Source: Lindgomyces ingoldianus (Eukaryota > Ascomycota > Dothideomycetes > Pleosporales > Lindgomycetaceae). Taken from it: a stretch of DNA of 64,000 bases. The DNA lies in NCBI RefSeq assembly GCF_010093535.1, contig NW_022985163.1:2644864-2708863 (forward strand), read 5' to 3'. Of this stretch, positions 47,678-58,500 are shown in pieces. Every line of letters starts with the position of its first letter. Within the stretch, counting starts at the first letter, position 1. The position numbers and the translations under genes were made by a program. The notes beneath the pieces were generated by a model. It was not told where the DNA came from. It searched no databases and worked only from the letters and a program-made list of their open reading frames with translations.

Positions 47678-50635
47678 TTACAACATAAACCAAGCCCACC
47701 CCGCAACCGCCACAACCACGCCCTCGACCACGCCCGGTCTTACCAACCCCGCAATCCCCAAAAATTCACTCACCGTCGCTGTCTGGCTCGGTACTAGCAC
47801 AATTGGCACGCTTTCACTTGGCAAAACCGCCGTACAAGTTCCCTCACAGCTACTTGGACCCTCGGTGCTCGTCCAGATTGTCGTTTGTCCCGTGCATGTC
47901 ACGCTCGCGGGACATGTGGGCAGGGTTTCGATAACAGTGATTGTGGACGGCAGAACACATGTACAAGTCTTCGTATCAGGGCAGGACGTTGGGCCTTCTG
48001 TTAGCGTCCATGTTACTGTTTGCCCATGGCATTTCGTCTTCTTAGGACAGTATGTCAAAGTCTCAATCGTGGTGATAGTGACCGTGACTTCTCCTGGTGT
48101 TGTCGTTGGAGCAATACAGCCGGAATCGAGACAGGTGGGAGATTCGGGGGACGAGTAGGTGGTTGGGGTGATGGTGAAGGGTTCAGGTTGGCAGATGCCG
48201 AAGAGCTCGATGAAGAAGTCTTTGTCGTGTTTACAGTTCGTTACATGGCAGCTTAGCATGAGCTTTTTCCCGTGTTCGGAACAGAGCTCAGATGGGTGGT
48301 GGAAGGATGATTGGAGGATGCATTGGAGCTAGGAAATACCGTCAGAACTTGATTTCAGGTCTCTGAAACGTAGTATACGTGGGCAGGGGTTTTAAGAGAA
48401 ACAGATGAGGAAAGGAAGTCTGCATACCAAGCATTTATTCTTCGGAGTCGGAAGCGGCGGCTCCGTACTCGTGAACGTCGGTGCACCACGTCCCTTACAC
48501 GTGCCAGGACAATGCGAGTCGTGCTCTCCACATGAGACAGTAGGCTCACAAGTCATTCCCGTTGGACAAGAGGGGAAAATTTTGGGTCCACATTGAGTTG
48601 GAGTATACGAAGTCGTTGTCGGCGCGCCGAAGTACTCACACGTTCCCGGGCATGGAGCATTCTCTCCGCAAGGAACAGTAGGCTTACAACTCGCGCCAGT
48701 CGGACAGGATTTCGTAATCGTACCTCCACAGGGAGTAGGCGTGACCAAGGGGCTTGTAGTGATGCAGTGACTGTCAGACATAACGAGCGGCGGGGGACAC
48801 CAACAGTGTCCTCTATAATCAGTCGTCATGGCCGGATCGGGGCAGTAAGGAGTAACTTGGACGCAGTGTGGTCGAGCTGATCCCATCATGGTATATCCAG
48901 AAATGCATACGCAGCCGCCGTTGGGAAGTTGTGTCATGCGATCAGGTTCCCAACACCCAGGGCGTTGTGTAGGAGCGCAATGAGTCCCAGTGTCGGTCGT
49001 ATACCCCGGCGTAATGCAGCGACAGATTCCGCGGTAGTCTTTCGTCATTGCAGTTGGTTGAGGACAAGGGCCCGTGATGACCGTAGAGCAGTGCCCATTG
49101 TCGTCAGTGGTGTAGCCTGAGATACAGTCGCAAGCTCCATATGTATTGACTGTTTGAAGCGTGGGGCAAGGGGTGTGGTAGCAATGCCCACGGTAGTCGC
49201 TAGTATAGCCTTCTCTGCACTGACAAACACCCCGATAATCTCTCGTCTGAAGGGTGGGCTCCGGGCATGGAGTCGTAGACGGCCAGCAGTTACCGCGGTA
49301 ATCCGTTGTGTAGCCTGATTCGCAGCGGCAGATATTGCGGTAGTCCTTGGTCTGATGAGTGGGACATGGGGTTTGGGCGGGATAGCAGTGGCCACGGTAA
49401 TCAGTGGTATATCCATCGATGCATTGGCAGAGGCCACGATAATCTCTTGTCTGAAGGGTGGGTTCTGGACACGGAGTTCCTGTTGTTGTACAATGGCCTC
49501 GGTAGTCTGTAGTGTATCCCGTAATACATTGGCAGTTGCCCCGGTAGTCATGGGTCATAAGTGTCGGCTCAGGACATGGAGTTCCAGTCGTTGTACAATG
49601 GCCTCTATAATCTGTAGTATATCCCGTAATACATTGGCAGTTGCCTCGGTAGTCGTGGGTCATAAGGGTCGGCTCAGGACAGGGAGTCCCAGTTGCTGTA
49701 CAGTGGCCTCTATAATCTGTAGTATATCCCGTAATACATTGACAGTTGCCTCGGTAGTCGTGGGTCATAAGGGTCGGCTCGGGACAGGGAGTTCCAGTTG
49801 TTGTACAGTGGCCTCTATAATCTGTAGTATATCCCGAAATACATTGGCAATTGCCCCGGTAGTCATGAGTCATAAGGGTCGGTTGGGGACAGGGAGTTCC
49901 GCAGTTACCGCGATAGTCGGTTGATTGGCCTCCTGGGCAATTACAACTACCCATGTAATCTCTTGTCATCTGGGGATTTGGGCATGGCGACGAAGTGCAG
50001 GATCCACGGTAATTCGTTGAATATGGCGGACTGCACTGGCAGTAATTGTTATGGTCCCTCGTCATTCCAGTCGGACATGGATAAGGCGTAATGCAGACCC
50101 CACGGTAATCAGCAGTGGCAGGAGGTGGGCATTGACAACTTCCGCTAGGGTCTCTAGTCATACTGGGATTCGGGCAACCGGATGCTTGGATACAATTTGA
50201 GCGGTAGTCGATTGTGGCCCTAGGAGGACAGACGCATTGTCCATGCTTGCCCCTGATGAAGCTTCGATTAGGACATGGCGGGTAGCACATCTTGTCTTCG
50301 AGGTCTGTCGAATACTCGTACGGGCAGATACAATAACCATAATTGTCGAAGGCGCATGGTGTTGCCGAAGGTGTCGGAATGGTAGCTGCAGTTTGTGTAC
50401 ATCTGCCGTCCGTACCAGTACCCCATCCGGGGAGGCATATGCAATTCCCTTTCCAGTCCATGGTCGCGTCCGGCCAATCGCATGTCTTGGTAGGACTTAC
50501 TGGGATAACGCATCCTCCAGCTCCGGCCGAGACTCCTGGGGCGCATGCAATTGGAGTTGTAATCGCGGGCGATGAGGGCGGGAGCGAGTTGGCAAACGCC
50601 CCCGCCGCGAGTAAACCGATAAGATTCACTATCAT
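47678..50635 (-). CDS. Secreted DYRG-cysteine repeat protein, probably GPI-anchored
   Basis: Two exons read right to left (50635-48428 and 48328-47678), joined in phase 0, encode 952 residues. Residues 1-15 (MIVNLIGLLAAGAFA) form a signal peptide. An in-frame ATG at 50692 was set aside because a TATA box lies only about 27 nt before it. The body is built of short cysteine units with the motif DYRGxC, 17 exact DYRG copies plus variants. Four central units are almost identical 35-residue repeats (CPEPTLMTHDYRGNCQC then ITGYTTDYRGHC). Each has four cysteines, suggesting small disulphide-bonded, EGF-like-sized modules, but I do not recognise the family. The second exon adds CLLQC and further cysteines, then two Thr-rich copies of a TWTxTEGPxSC segment typical of fungal wall proteins. 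It ends in a hydrophobic tail (GVVVAVAGWAWFML) like a GPI signal. It is likely exposed on the cell wall, possibly in adhesion. Confidence 0.85.
49521..49940 (-). repeat. Four near-identical 105-nt tandem repeats
   Basis: The unit starts recur at 49521, 49626, 49731 and 49836, exactly 105 nt apart. They encode 35 residues each, including DYRGNCQC and DYRGHC. The copies differ by only a few bases, much less than the flanking, more diverged units of the same protein. Recent expansion or gene-conversion homogenisation is likely. Confidence 0.9.
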
Positions 50636-52030
50636 TTGGTGTAAACGAATGGATGAGTTTGGAGTAGATGGAAACAAGATAGTAAAATGCAAACGTTTTA
50701 GTTTACCTATGGCTCCAGTATATACGCACTACACGGCGTTCGAACAGGTGATGACGTGGAAGCCACAGATCTCAATGCGTCGAACCCTCAGTGGCCTAAA
50801 ATCGAATTGAGAATTCCATACGACTACGAGGTTTGGCAATACTTCTCTTGATCGCCTGGCTAATCAAATCAAGACCTAGGGCGCGGGGAACGAGAAACAC
50901 GAAGTCAGGCATCATCACCTGACTACAATTCCGAAGCGACGCGTTATTATTAGAAAGGCGAATGAGTATAAGACGAGAAGAAAATCACCTTATGTTACTT
51001 GATGAGAATTAGATAGCTGAAAGATGGAGATGATAAATAGAAACCCATTGACTCGTCTTTGCCGTCTTGGGACATGCGCTTCGTGAGGATGAGGAGAGGG
51101 CCTTTGTGGGCGTTTTGAAGTGTAGATGACGTCGATACCGAGGACGAGGACTTCTTGAGATCCCATTCTGGCAGGGTTGATGCTCGTGGCGTAGTGGTTG
51201 AAGGAAACGGGGGGAGAAAGCGAGATACGGAGCGACGGAAACGCCTCAGTTCAAAGTAAAGTTTGCCCGCTTGTAATCTTGTTGGTGAGCTTCAAATTGG
51301 AGCAGAACTTGAGGAAAGAAAATTGACAGGGATATGTCTTCGATAGATATCATGGCATGATGTCAGACGGGGATGATCTGTCGTTGATGAAAGAAACCGT
51401 GAAGCAGGCGCGCCTGGTCAGAGCTCCCGAGGTCGAGCGAATCCGCTGTTGTGCCGAGGTACAAGGCTTTTCCGAAATGGGAGTTCACTTAAACATAGAA
51501 AAGGTTCTTGTGGAAACGCGACTCGGAGTAGACGCCGCGGGAGTCAGAAGACTGCCGCGTCGTGTTCTTTCTGAGCATATGAATCATTTGCGGACGGATA
51601 GATGGCAGAGTCGAGGCCCCTTGAACATGTACAGGATATCTTACTCGCTCAATTGAAAAGCGAAAGAAGTCCAAATACCTAGTATGCAAGCTGAAATACT
51701 CCGGAGATACATATCCAACAACAGTGGCATGCGTAAGCCCCTAATTCCGAGTTTCGGGGTGTGTATTGCTCCTAAGGGTAAGCCACCTTGCTTTTTGACC
51801 AGTTAACCGAGCGAGAACCTTGATTTTGGATCCAAGTACATCCAATTCGGTATAATATATCCAAGCCATTGTTCCTACCATTTCCGCGGAGTGTGACGCC
51901 AGACTGTCCGTCTCTAAACGGACCTAAATATGCTTTCGTTATATTACAATTGGAAAATCGTTGTCATGGCTAAAATGCAGCAAGAACAATATGCACATGA
52001 GAATAGGAAATAAGGGATCATGTCCTCCAT
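50636..52030. other. Intergenic region upstream of the DYRG-repeat gene
   Basis: It holds the promoter of the DYRG-repeat gene and the 3' flank of the small membrane-protein gene, both on the minus strand. A 100-codon plus-strand frame at 51357-51656 has no recognisable feature. No other signal was seen. Confidence 0.45.
50719..50724 (-). promoter_or_regulatory. TATA box of the DYRG-repeat gene
   Basis: TATATA lies 84 nt upstream of the chosen ATG at 50635 and only 27 nt upstream of the alternative in-frame ATG at 50692. The spacing suggests transcription starts at or after 50692, which favours the downstream start with its clean signal peptide. Confidence 0.5.
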
Positions 52031-52802
52031 CTACATGACGGGTCTGTTGATCTCATCGTCGTCCTCATCTGCAGTGTCAATCAGATAGGCGGTATAGACT
52101 CGCGTCTCTGGGGAAGGGCATCTCCACTCGGGGCTCCGCTCAGACGACGAGTATGCACGAAGCTTCTTCTCGTCGCCCGCTAGTCGTACGGGACTTCTTC
52201 GAAGAAGTTCTCGCTGCTCCGCCCTAAGGTTGGTCAGTACCGTAATTACTCAGGGTGACGCTGACGACTCACCATCCCATCAAGAGATTAATGCATTCTG
52301 CAACACATGCAAGAATGGCCAAGACTACAATGACTCCCAGAGCAAAGAGTGTAAGTTCAGAGTCGTGATACTCCGAGATGGGTTCTGGTTCAGATCGACA
52401 AATAATCCGTTCTCTTGGGCGTTCAGTTGGGGCACTGGGAAGAGGTGTGTCCAGGTGCAGCTGGTGCTCGAACAAATCCTTTCTAGCCAACTCCATCAGA
52501 ACAGTCGTTGTTAGCGGTCTCAGATCGTCTTCGGTAGGAGTTGCTGTCGACTGCTCGTGGACAATGTGCTGGTAGTAGGTTTGATAGATCTCGGGTTCAG
52601 AAATTCGGAAGTACTCAATTTCAGGCCCCATGTGAGCGCAGGTATCCAATTGTCTTGATGTGTCGTGTAGAATTGCTGATGGAGACCATGGCTTGTTAGC
52701 GTCGACTACAAAGCAGCGACAATGTGTTCGGGTTGGTGCAGCATTTGTTGGGAGGATAAGTGCTGTTACGGATAGCAGTGCTACCAACGGTAAGGGGACC
52801 AT
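52031..52802 (-). CDS. Small single-pass membrane protein with signal peptide
   Basis: Two exons (52802-52273 and 52223-52031) with a 49-nt intron encode 240 residues. Residues 1-22 (MVPLPLVALLSVTALILPTNAA) are a signal peptide. The lumenal or extracellular part of about 125 residues has few cysteines (HCRCFV, DTCAHM, IICRSE). A hydrophobic segment LTLFALGVIVVLAILACVAEC at about 153-173 spans the membrane once. The cytoplasmic tail of about 65 residues is charged, starts with EQRELLRRSP, contains Ser/Pro sites and ends with an acidic DEDDDE stretch and NRPVM. Exon 2 is open only in the frame reached by this intron, which supports the join. The ATG at 52802 was chosen because the signal peptide starts there. 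I do not recognise the family. The layout, type I with a short tail, fits a small surface sensor or a secretory-pathway protein. Confidence 0.72.
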
Positions 52803-55515
52803 GTTGGCGGCCACGAGAGAAGATGTGCGAGGCCTGAGTCCGTATTAATATCGAGATCCTCAGAGCGCGTCGTGGTCGAGAGTCTACACAACTGGCAAAG
52901 CACATGAGCTTACCAGAGAGATAGGTTGTAGAACAAAGGGACCCGAGTTCAGGATATTGTTGTGGGACGATTAGAACTGGAACGGCTAATATCTACAAAT
53001 CCTATATTGAAGGTAAAGGCGAAAAGCAATGACAGACTATCAAAGAAGGAGAAGAAAGGCGAGATTGATGCAGCGCAGTCGTGATTGGACCCAACCCAAC
53101 TCAACAACGGACTAGGGGTGAACTGTGGAAAATAGAGATGTCACTGATGGATCACATCTGGAGCGTGGCCAAGCCAATATGTATACGCAGAGTTGGGTTG
53201 GCGAAGCATCAGCCAATGCCTGGGGGAGCAAGGGCACGATCCGCACGAACGGGGTCCAGTGCAACACGCCAGGGTAGAGCACATCATCAGCCAGACAACG
53301 GGTGACGAGCGAGAGTCCAGAACGAGGCGCACAGGGGCGCACAAGCCTCGGAGCGACAGGGTTTTGAAGGCTTAGCTTGCAACCACCAGCCTCGCTGACA
53401 TGACCCCTCTCCCGGCTCTGTCTCTTCATCTACACATTTTGTCCCAATATCAATGCCTCCGCCGGCATTGGAAGCCTCTCGCTCCGGCTCGAGCTCTAGG
53501 CTCGAACTTGCTTGTCGAGTAGCCGACGCTAGAAGGTGCATTTCACGCATTGTGACAAGACGAAACCAAGACTGTTGCTTGATGACCAACGGGCATATCG
53601 AAACACGAACGACTGGGCCAACCGCGTGCATCGACATTTAAACTGCACATATGAAATACATACTATTCCTTTGTTTCACGTGACACGGTACTCTTAACGG
53701 CCCAATCAACCTTGCCGAAGACAGAAAGAACAACCGCATTTTAAAACAAGCCTTTACTTCCCTGCTTGACCCCCATCCCGCGTTTCAAAGCCGACAAGCT
53801 CCCAACCCGTATCGCCAAAGCTTTCCCTCCCAAACCACTGCTTCTCTTGCGCTCACAGGCCGCTCGGAGACTCAAACCCAGCACGTCACGGCTGTCTTCT
53901 CGACTTCCTCACCTTGTGCCAAACTGACAAGACCTTGAAACTTTCTTCTGCCAGGTTGTGCCTCAAAGACTCCCCAAAAAGACCAATGATCCAATTGCTT
54001 CTACACACAGGAATAAAGCTCCCTCACCATCCCTCGATTTGACATGCTAGGTAAAGGATGTTGAGACTACTGACACTCACGACCCAAGCACTTGGCTCAG
54101 GACATGGCTTTCACGAATCGACTTGCAGCCTCCAATTCAAACTACTCCCGATCCACTGCCAGCAAGGCAGTTTCAGCCCTGTGCAATTCCCGGCCCGGAT
54201 CCTCACGTCTTGCCTGCATGTTTTCCACAATCGTGAGATCTGGTCGGCCCCTACCACATGGCATTGACTTCATAAGGCAAAGCGCTCTGTAGTCGTACAC
54301 GTCATTGATGGTTGTGCTCTCGTATCATTGCTCGCTGTCTTCCCAAGTTGAATTATTTCCAGCCTCACCAACACTACCGCGGCCCGATGCAACACTCAAC
54401 TTTCCGAGTACAAAATTCGCCGACGTGGGCCGGAAGAAGCCGTGCATCCAGCTACCTTTCCTTCCATCACCATCACAAACCTCCTTGCCTGAACTCAGCG
54501 GAAGCATCACCTAGTTGGGATTAAATTAGACCTGCTCTCTATTTCGGCTTCCACAATTAGTTAGTCGCCGACTAGGAACTCACCAGAACAGCCAGCCTCC
54601 ACCAAATCTTGTTCGATCTATCGAACGAGCACCACTCACGACTAGTTAATTAACAACAAATAACATCAACACAATTACTCAGCCTCAGCCTCCGCCTCAA
54701 CGTTCTCGTAGCCGCACGCAACGCTACGCGTCCTGGGCGCTGGCTGGCGTGGCAAGATGTAAACGGCGACGAAACCAACTCCTTCCACATAAACATTTTC
54801 GCAAGACTCTCCTTTCTCGAATAGGGGCTTCCTAAGGAAACACTTGACCTTTGCACAGATATGGATAAGACAGGGTTTTCTCGGAAACACAGCCACACCC
54901 TCATTTAAAATCCCGCGGATCCCGACAACGATCCCCAATCGTAACACACACCTGGTCTTGACATTCCCGCGACTAGAATCCTCCTAAACGACTAATGGAT
55001 ATATCCGTGCGATTTGTAAAATCCTAGCTTCAGCCACGCCACTTGTTGGAATCTTCCTCGAATGCAATGCACATGTGGAGCCATGTTCGACCTCATTCGA
55101 TGCAGATCCTTCGAAAAATTTCGTTACCGAATAGCCCTGTTAGGAAGACGAGAATACGAATTCTTGAACCCATTTTCTTGATTGGGTCTCGCAGTCGTAT
55201 TCCGGGATTCTAAAGGAAAGGAATATAACTCTGGCATGTCTACACAGGAGGAAATTCGTAGGTTGTATTTTCGTAGGTTCTTCAACTCTACGTACAGCAT
55301 CTTTTAACGAAACGGACTGTTATATAACACCCAGCATTCACTGGCCACGCAAAGGAAGAACATGCGTTTCCAAGAGGAGGACGTGAGACTTAGTAACAAC
55401 GGCTTGCAACTACCTTAAGGTATTGTAGGTGAAAGGTAGGTAGGTAAGAATAAAACGAAATGAGCAATCGACCAAGACCACCAACCCTCAACAATCGCAA
55501 TCGTTCGCAATCCCA
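52803..55515. other. Intergenic region, no supported gene
   Basis: About 2.7 kb between two minus-strand genes. Short frames occur on both strands (for example 54650-54947) but none has a domain, signal peptide or splice partner. GGTAG-type short repeats occur near 55430-55447 just beyond the end of the giant gene. Confidence 0.5.
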
Positions 55516-58500
55516 TCATCCTCTTCCCCACCCAAACCCCCATCTCCCTTTCAACCCCGAATCTCTCTGTCCCGAAGTCTTCCCCTTCTCTCCACTTCCA
55601 CCTCTCTGGACCTCCTTATTTCCACCTCCCAATTCCCTAGGACTCTCCCCTCTCGACCCTGCTCCTACGACTCTCTCGTCACCCAATTCCCACTGCTCAT
55701 CTAAGTGGAGGGCGGGCTGGCTTGGTGCAATCCTAGCTGATGCCCTGAGCCGATCAATCCCCCACGAACCCTGTCTTTTCGCCGAGGGAGGAGGGATGAG
55801 ACTTGAAGATTGCGGCTGGACATTGGAGGCTAGAGCCGAGGTTGCTGGCAGTGGGGCTCGCGAGGGACGTCTTGATGTTGCTAGGGACGGCGGTCGTGGT
55901 CTTGCTAAAGGTTTCCGCGTGGAGGGCTGGCTCTCTTGCGGTACTGCAGCTCTCGAGACTGGGCCTGAGGCTTGAGTTGGCGTTGTTGCCGAGGAGGGAC
56001 AACGGGAGATGTCCAGCCCCTTTCGATTCTCTTGCGGTTGCGTCTTCGCTCTCCCCGGAGCCTCTTCCGCTCGCCACCTTGATCCTGGGGCTCTGGATCT
56101 AGTCGAATCCTCTGCCTTCCGTGGTCTAAGCCTATAGATTCCCGCTTTCTTTGGAGTCTCTCTCTTTCCCTCTCTGAGCCCTGTTCCGTGATTTGAGGTA
56201 TCATTTGCCACTGATGATCGTCGATCTAGGTCATGAACTTGGGAAAGGAGAGTTGGCACTCTTTCTGGGGCTGGCATCGTTCGCACTGGGTCTGGGGGTT
56301 CCACTGTCGGCCTCTCAACTGACAGTCTGCGTCTTGTTCTATCAAGAACGGTTGCAGGTCTTCGTGAGGCAGCGGTGGAATTTGCTCGTTGTCTCGTGGG
56401 GGCCTCTCCCGCGGTAGACGCCTGGTTTGTGGGATCTCGCTCTGTTGACGCCCGCAAGGTAGGTACTTCCTCTTCCGTTGAAGCTCGGCGTGTTCCCGCT
56501 CGTGAAGGGGTATTTCCCTCTCTTTTTGAATCACGACGCGTTCTTGTTCGCGGGGAGGTCGTTCCAGGTGCAGATGCTCCCTCACCTGTTGAATCATAGT
56601 GTGTTCTTTTTCGCAAGAGAGTCGTTCTTGTAGCAGAAATCCCCCTTTCTGTCGCATCACGGCGCGTTCCTCTACGTGAGGGAGTCGTCCCTGTGTCAGA
56701 CGCTCCCTCCTTGGTGGGATGAATAATGGTTCCCCATTGCGAGGTAGTCGTTGCCGGGACGCACGTTCCATCTTCTGCTGAATCACGAAGGGCTCCTCGT
56801 TGAGACGGAGCCGTTCTCGAGGCAAAGGCTCTTCCCCCTTCCGTTGATTCTCGACGCTTTGCTGCTCTGGAAGGGGGTTTTCCCTCGGTAGGTGCTCTCG
56901 CCCCTCTTGAATCACGTCGGGTTGGCGCTCGCCATGACCCCGTTCCTGTTGTAGGGGTTCCTCCCCCCGTTTCTTGAGCTGACAAATGTCTTGCTCGATC
57001 CTGTGTGGAGGCTCTCTTTGGATCTGCTGAGCTCCCGACTCCCGATCCCATTCTTGGGAAATCTTGTCCCTTGGAGGACGATACTCTTCGTGGGACCTCT
57101 GCCGAGGCTCGCCTACCCTCTCCACTGGTCCCATCCCCTTCTCTGATGCCTGGGCTGGAGTGTCCTGGACTCTGCGGCTGAGGCTCGGTATCGGCAGACC
57201 TAAAATCCTCCTCTGGTTGCGCCTCTACTCTCTGCACTGCTTTCGCACCTGTTTCTCTACTTTGGACTGACGATCGCCTTCTTTCTTCTGACGCTTGTCT
57301 CTGCGGGCCCGGAGCAGGAGCCTTGTTAGCATCTGGCGTTCTGCGATCGCCGGCTTCTCTTTCCGCTGACCTTGCGCCTTCCTCTCCCTTTGAAGGCCTG
57401 CGCATAACGTTTTCGTCTTGCTGAATAATCCGAGCCTCATCTGGTGCTTCTGAGGTCCACATACTCCTCTGTCGCTTTCCCTTCGCTCCTTGGTTGGGAG
57501 GAGTCTCCTCTTGCGGAATTTGGCGAGGGCTAGTGTGTTTTTTGTCTTCTTTCGGCCCACGAGTAGATGAAGGCGCTTGAAGCCTAGGAGTGGCCCCCTT
57601 TTGGTGACAAAGGCCTTGTCGCACCTGAGGTTGATAGCGAGAGGGTTCCGTCGCTTCGCTGCAAAGGGCTTGCTGGCAAGGTTGGCTACAAGGGGTGTAT
57701 TCAAGCCCGGCTCTCGGTCTGGTCCAGACGTCTCTAGAATAGTCATATCTGGTCGGAGCTGGAAAGTAGATGTCTCTCCGTACTGGGGCAGCAGAATAGA
57801 CATCTCTTCGTACTGTGACTGGGGCATAGCGAGGGTAGTCATCTCTTCTGGCCGGGGCTGGAGATTCTCTGGAATAATTGTCAACTCTTCGTGCTGCAGC
57901 GGCTGAAGGAGCTCGGATATGGCAGTCGTTTCTTTGTTCTGAGACACCTAGAGGAGCTCGGGGGTTAAACTCATTTCTTCGTTCTGGGATGTTGAAAGGA
58001 GCTCGGGGATGAAAGCCATTTCTATGTACTGAAGTGGCAAGATCGGCTCGGAGATAGTGGTCATTTCTACGTACTGCGACGGGAATGCATCTCGAGTACT
58101 GACCGTCTCTTCTAGATGAGGAGGGGCCAGCTGCTCGACCGCTTGGGTAGGTAGAATAGTTGGGCTCGTATCCCGGTGTTGTCCAATAATTTCTTGGCCT
58201 TTGTTGCGTTCCCCCAGGTGCACATCCTGGTGCCAGTCCTGCAAAGGGATATTAGGCGCAATGAACTTACATATTTAGACGACCTCTACTTACCTGGTGC
58301 CGCGGATCGAAAGGGCTCTGCTGTAGGTCGGTCACGAAGGAGCTTAGCAGGCTGGACTGAAGGTACGGCATGGAACCGCCCATGTTCAGGTGGTGGAGGA
58401 GGTAAAGGCCTCTCCACTGGAGCTACTGGTTCTTCTTTCGGCCTCTCGCCCCAGCCAAAGATGCCTTTCCTCACTTTCGCCTTAGGCAAAGGCTCTGGTT

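Noticed and set aside
47397..48158. 253-codon plus-strand ORF
   Set aside because: It lies antisense to the Thr-rich second exon of the DYRG-repeat gene, whose composition keeps the opposite frame open.
48240..48430. A CFEM domain at the exon junction of the DYRG-repeat protein
   Set aside because: The cysteine spacing after CLLQC does not match the eight-cysteine CFEM pattern.
49355..49924. 189-codon plus-strand ORF with internal repeats
   Set aside because: It is the antisense image of the 105-nt repeats; a period divisible by three keeps opposite frames open.
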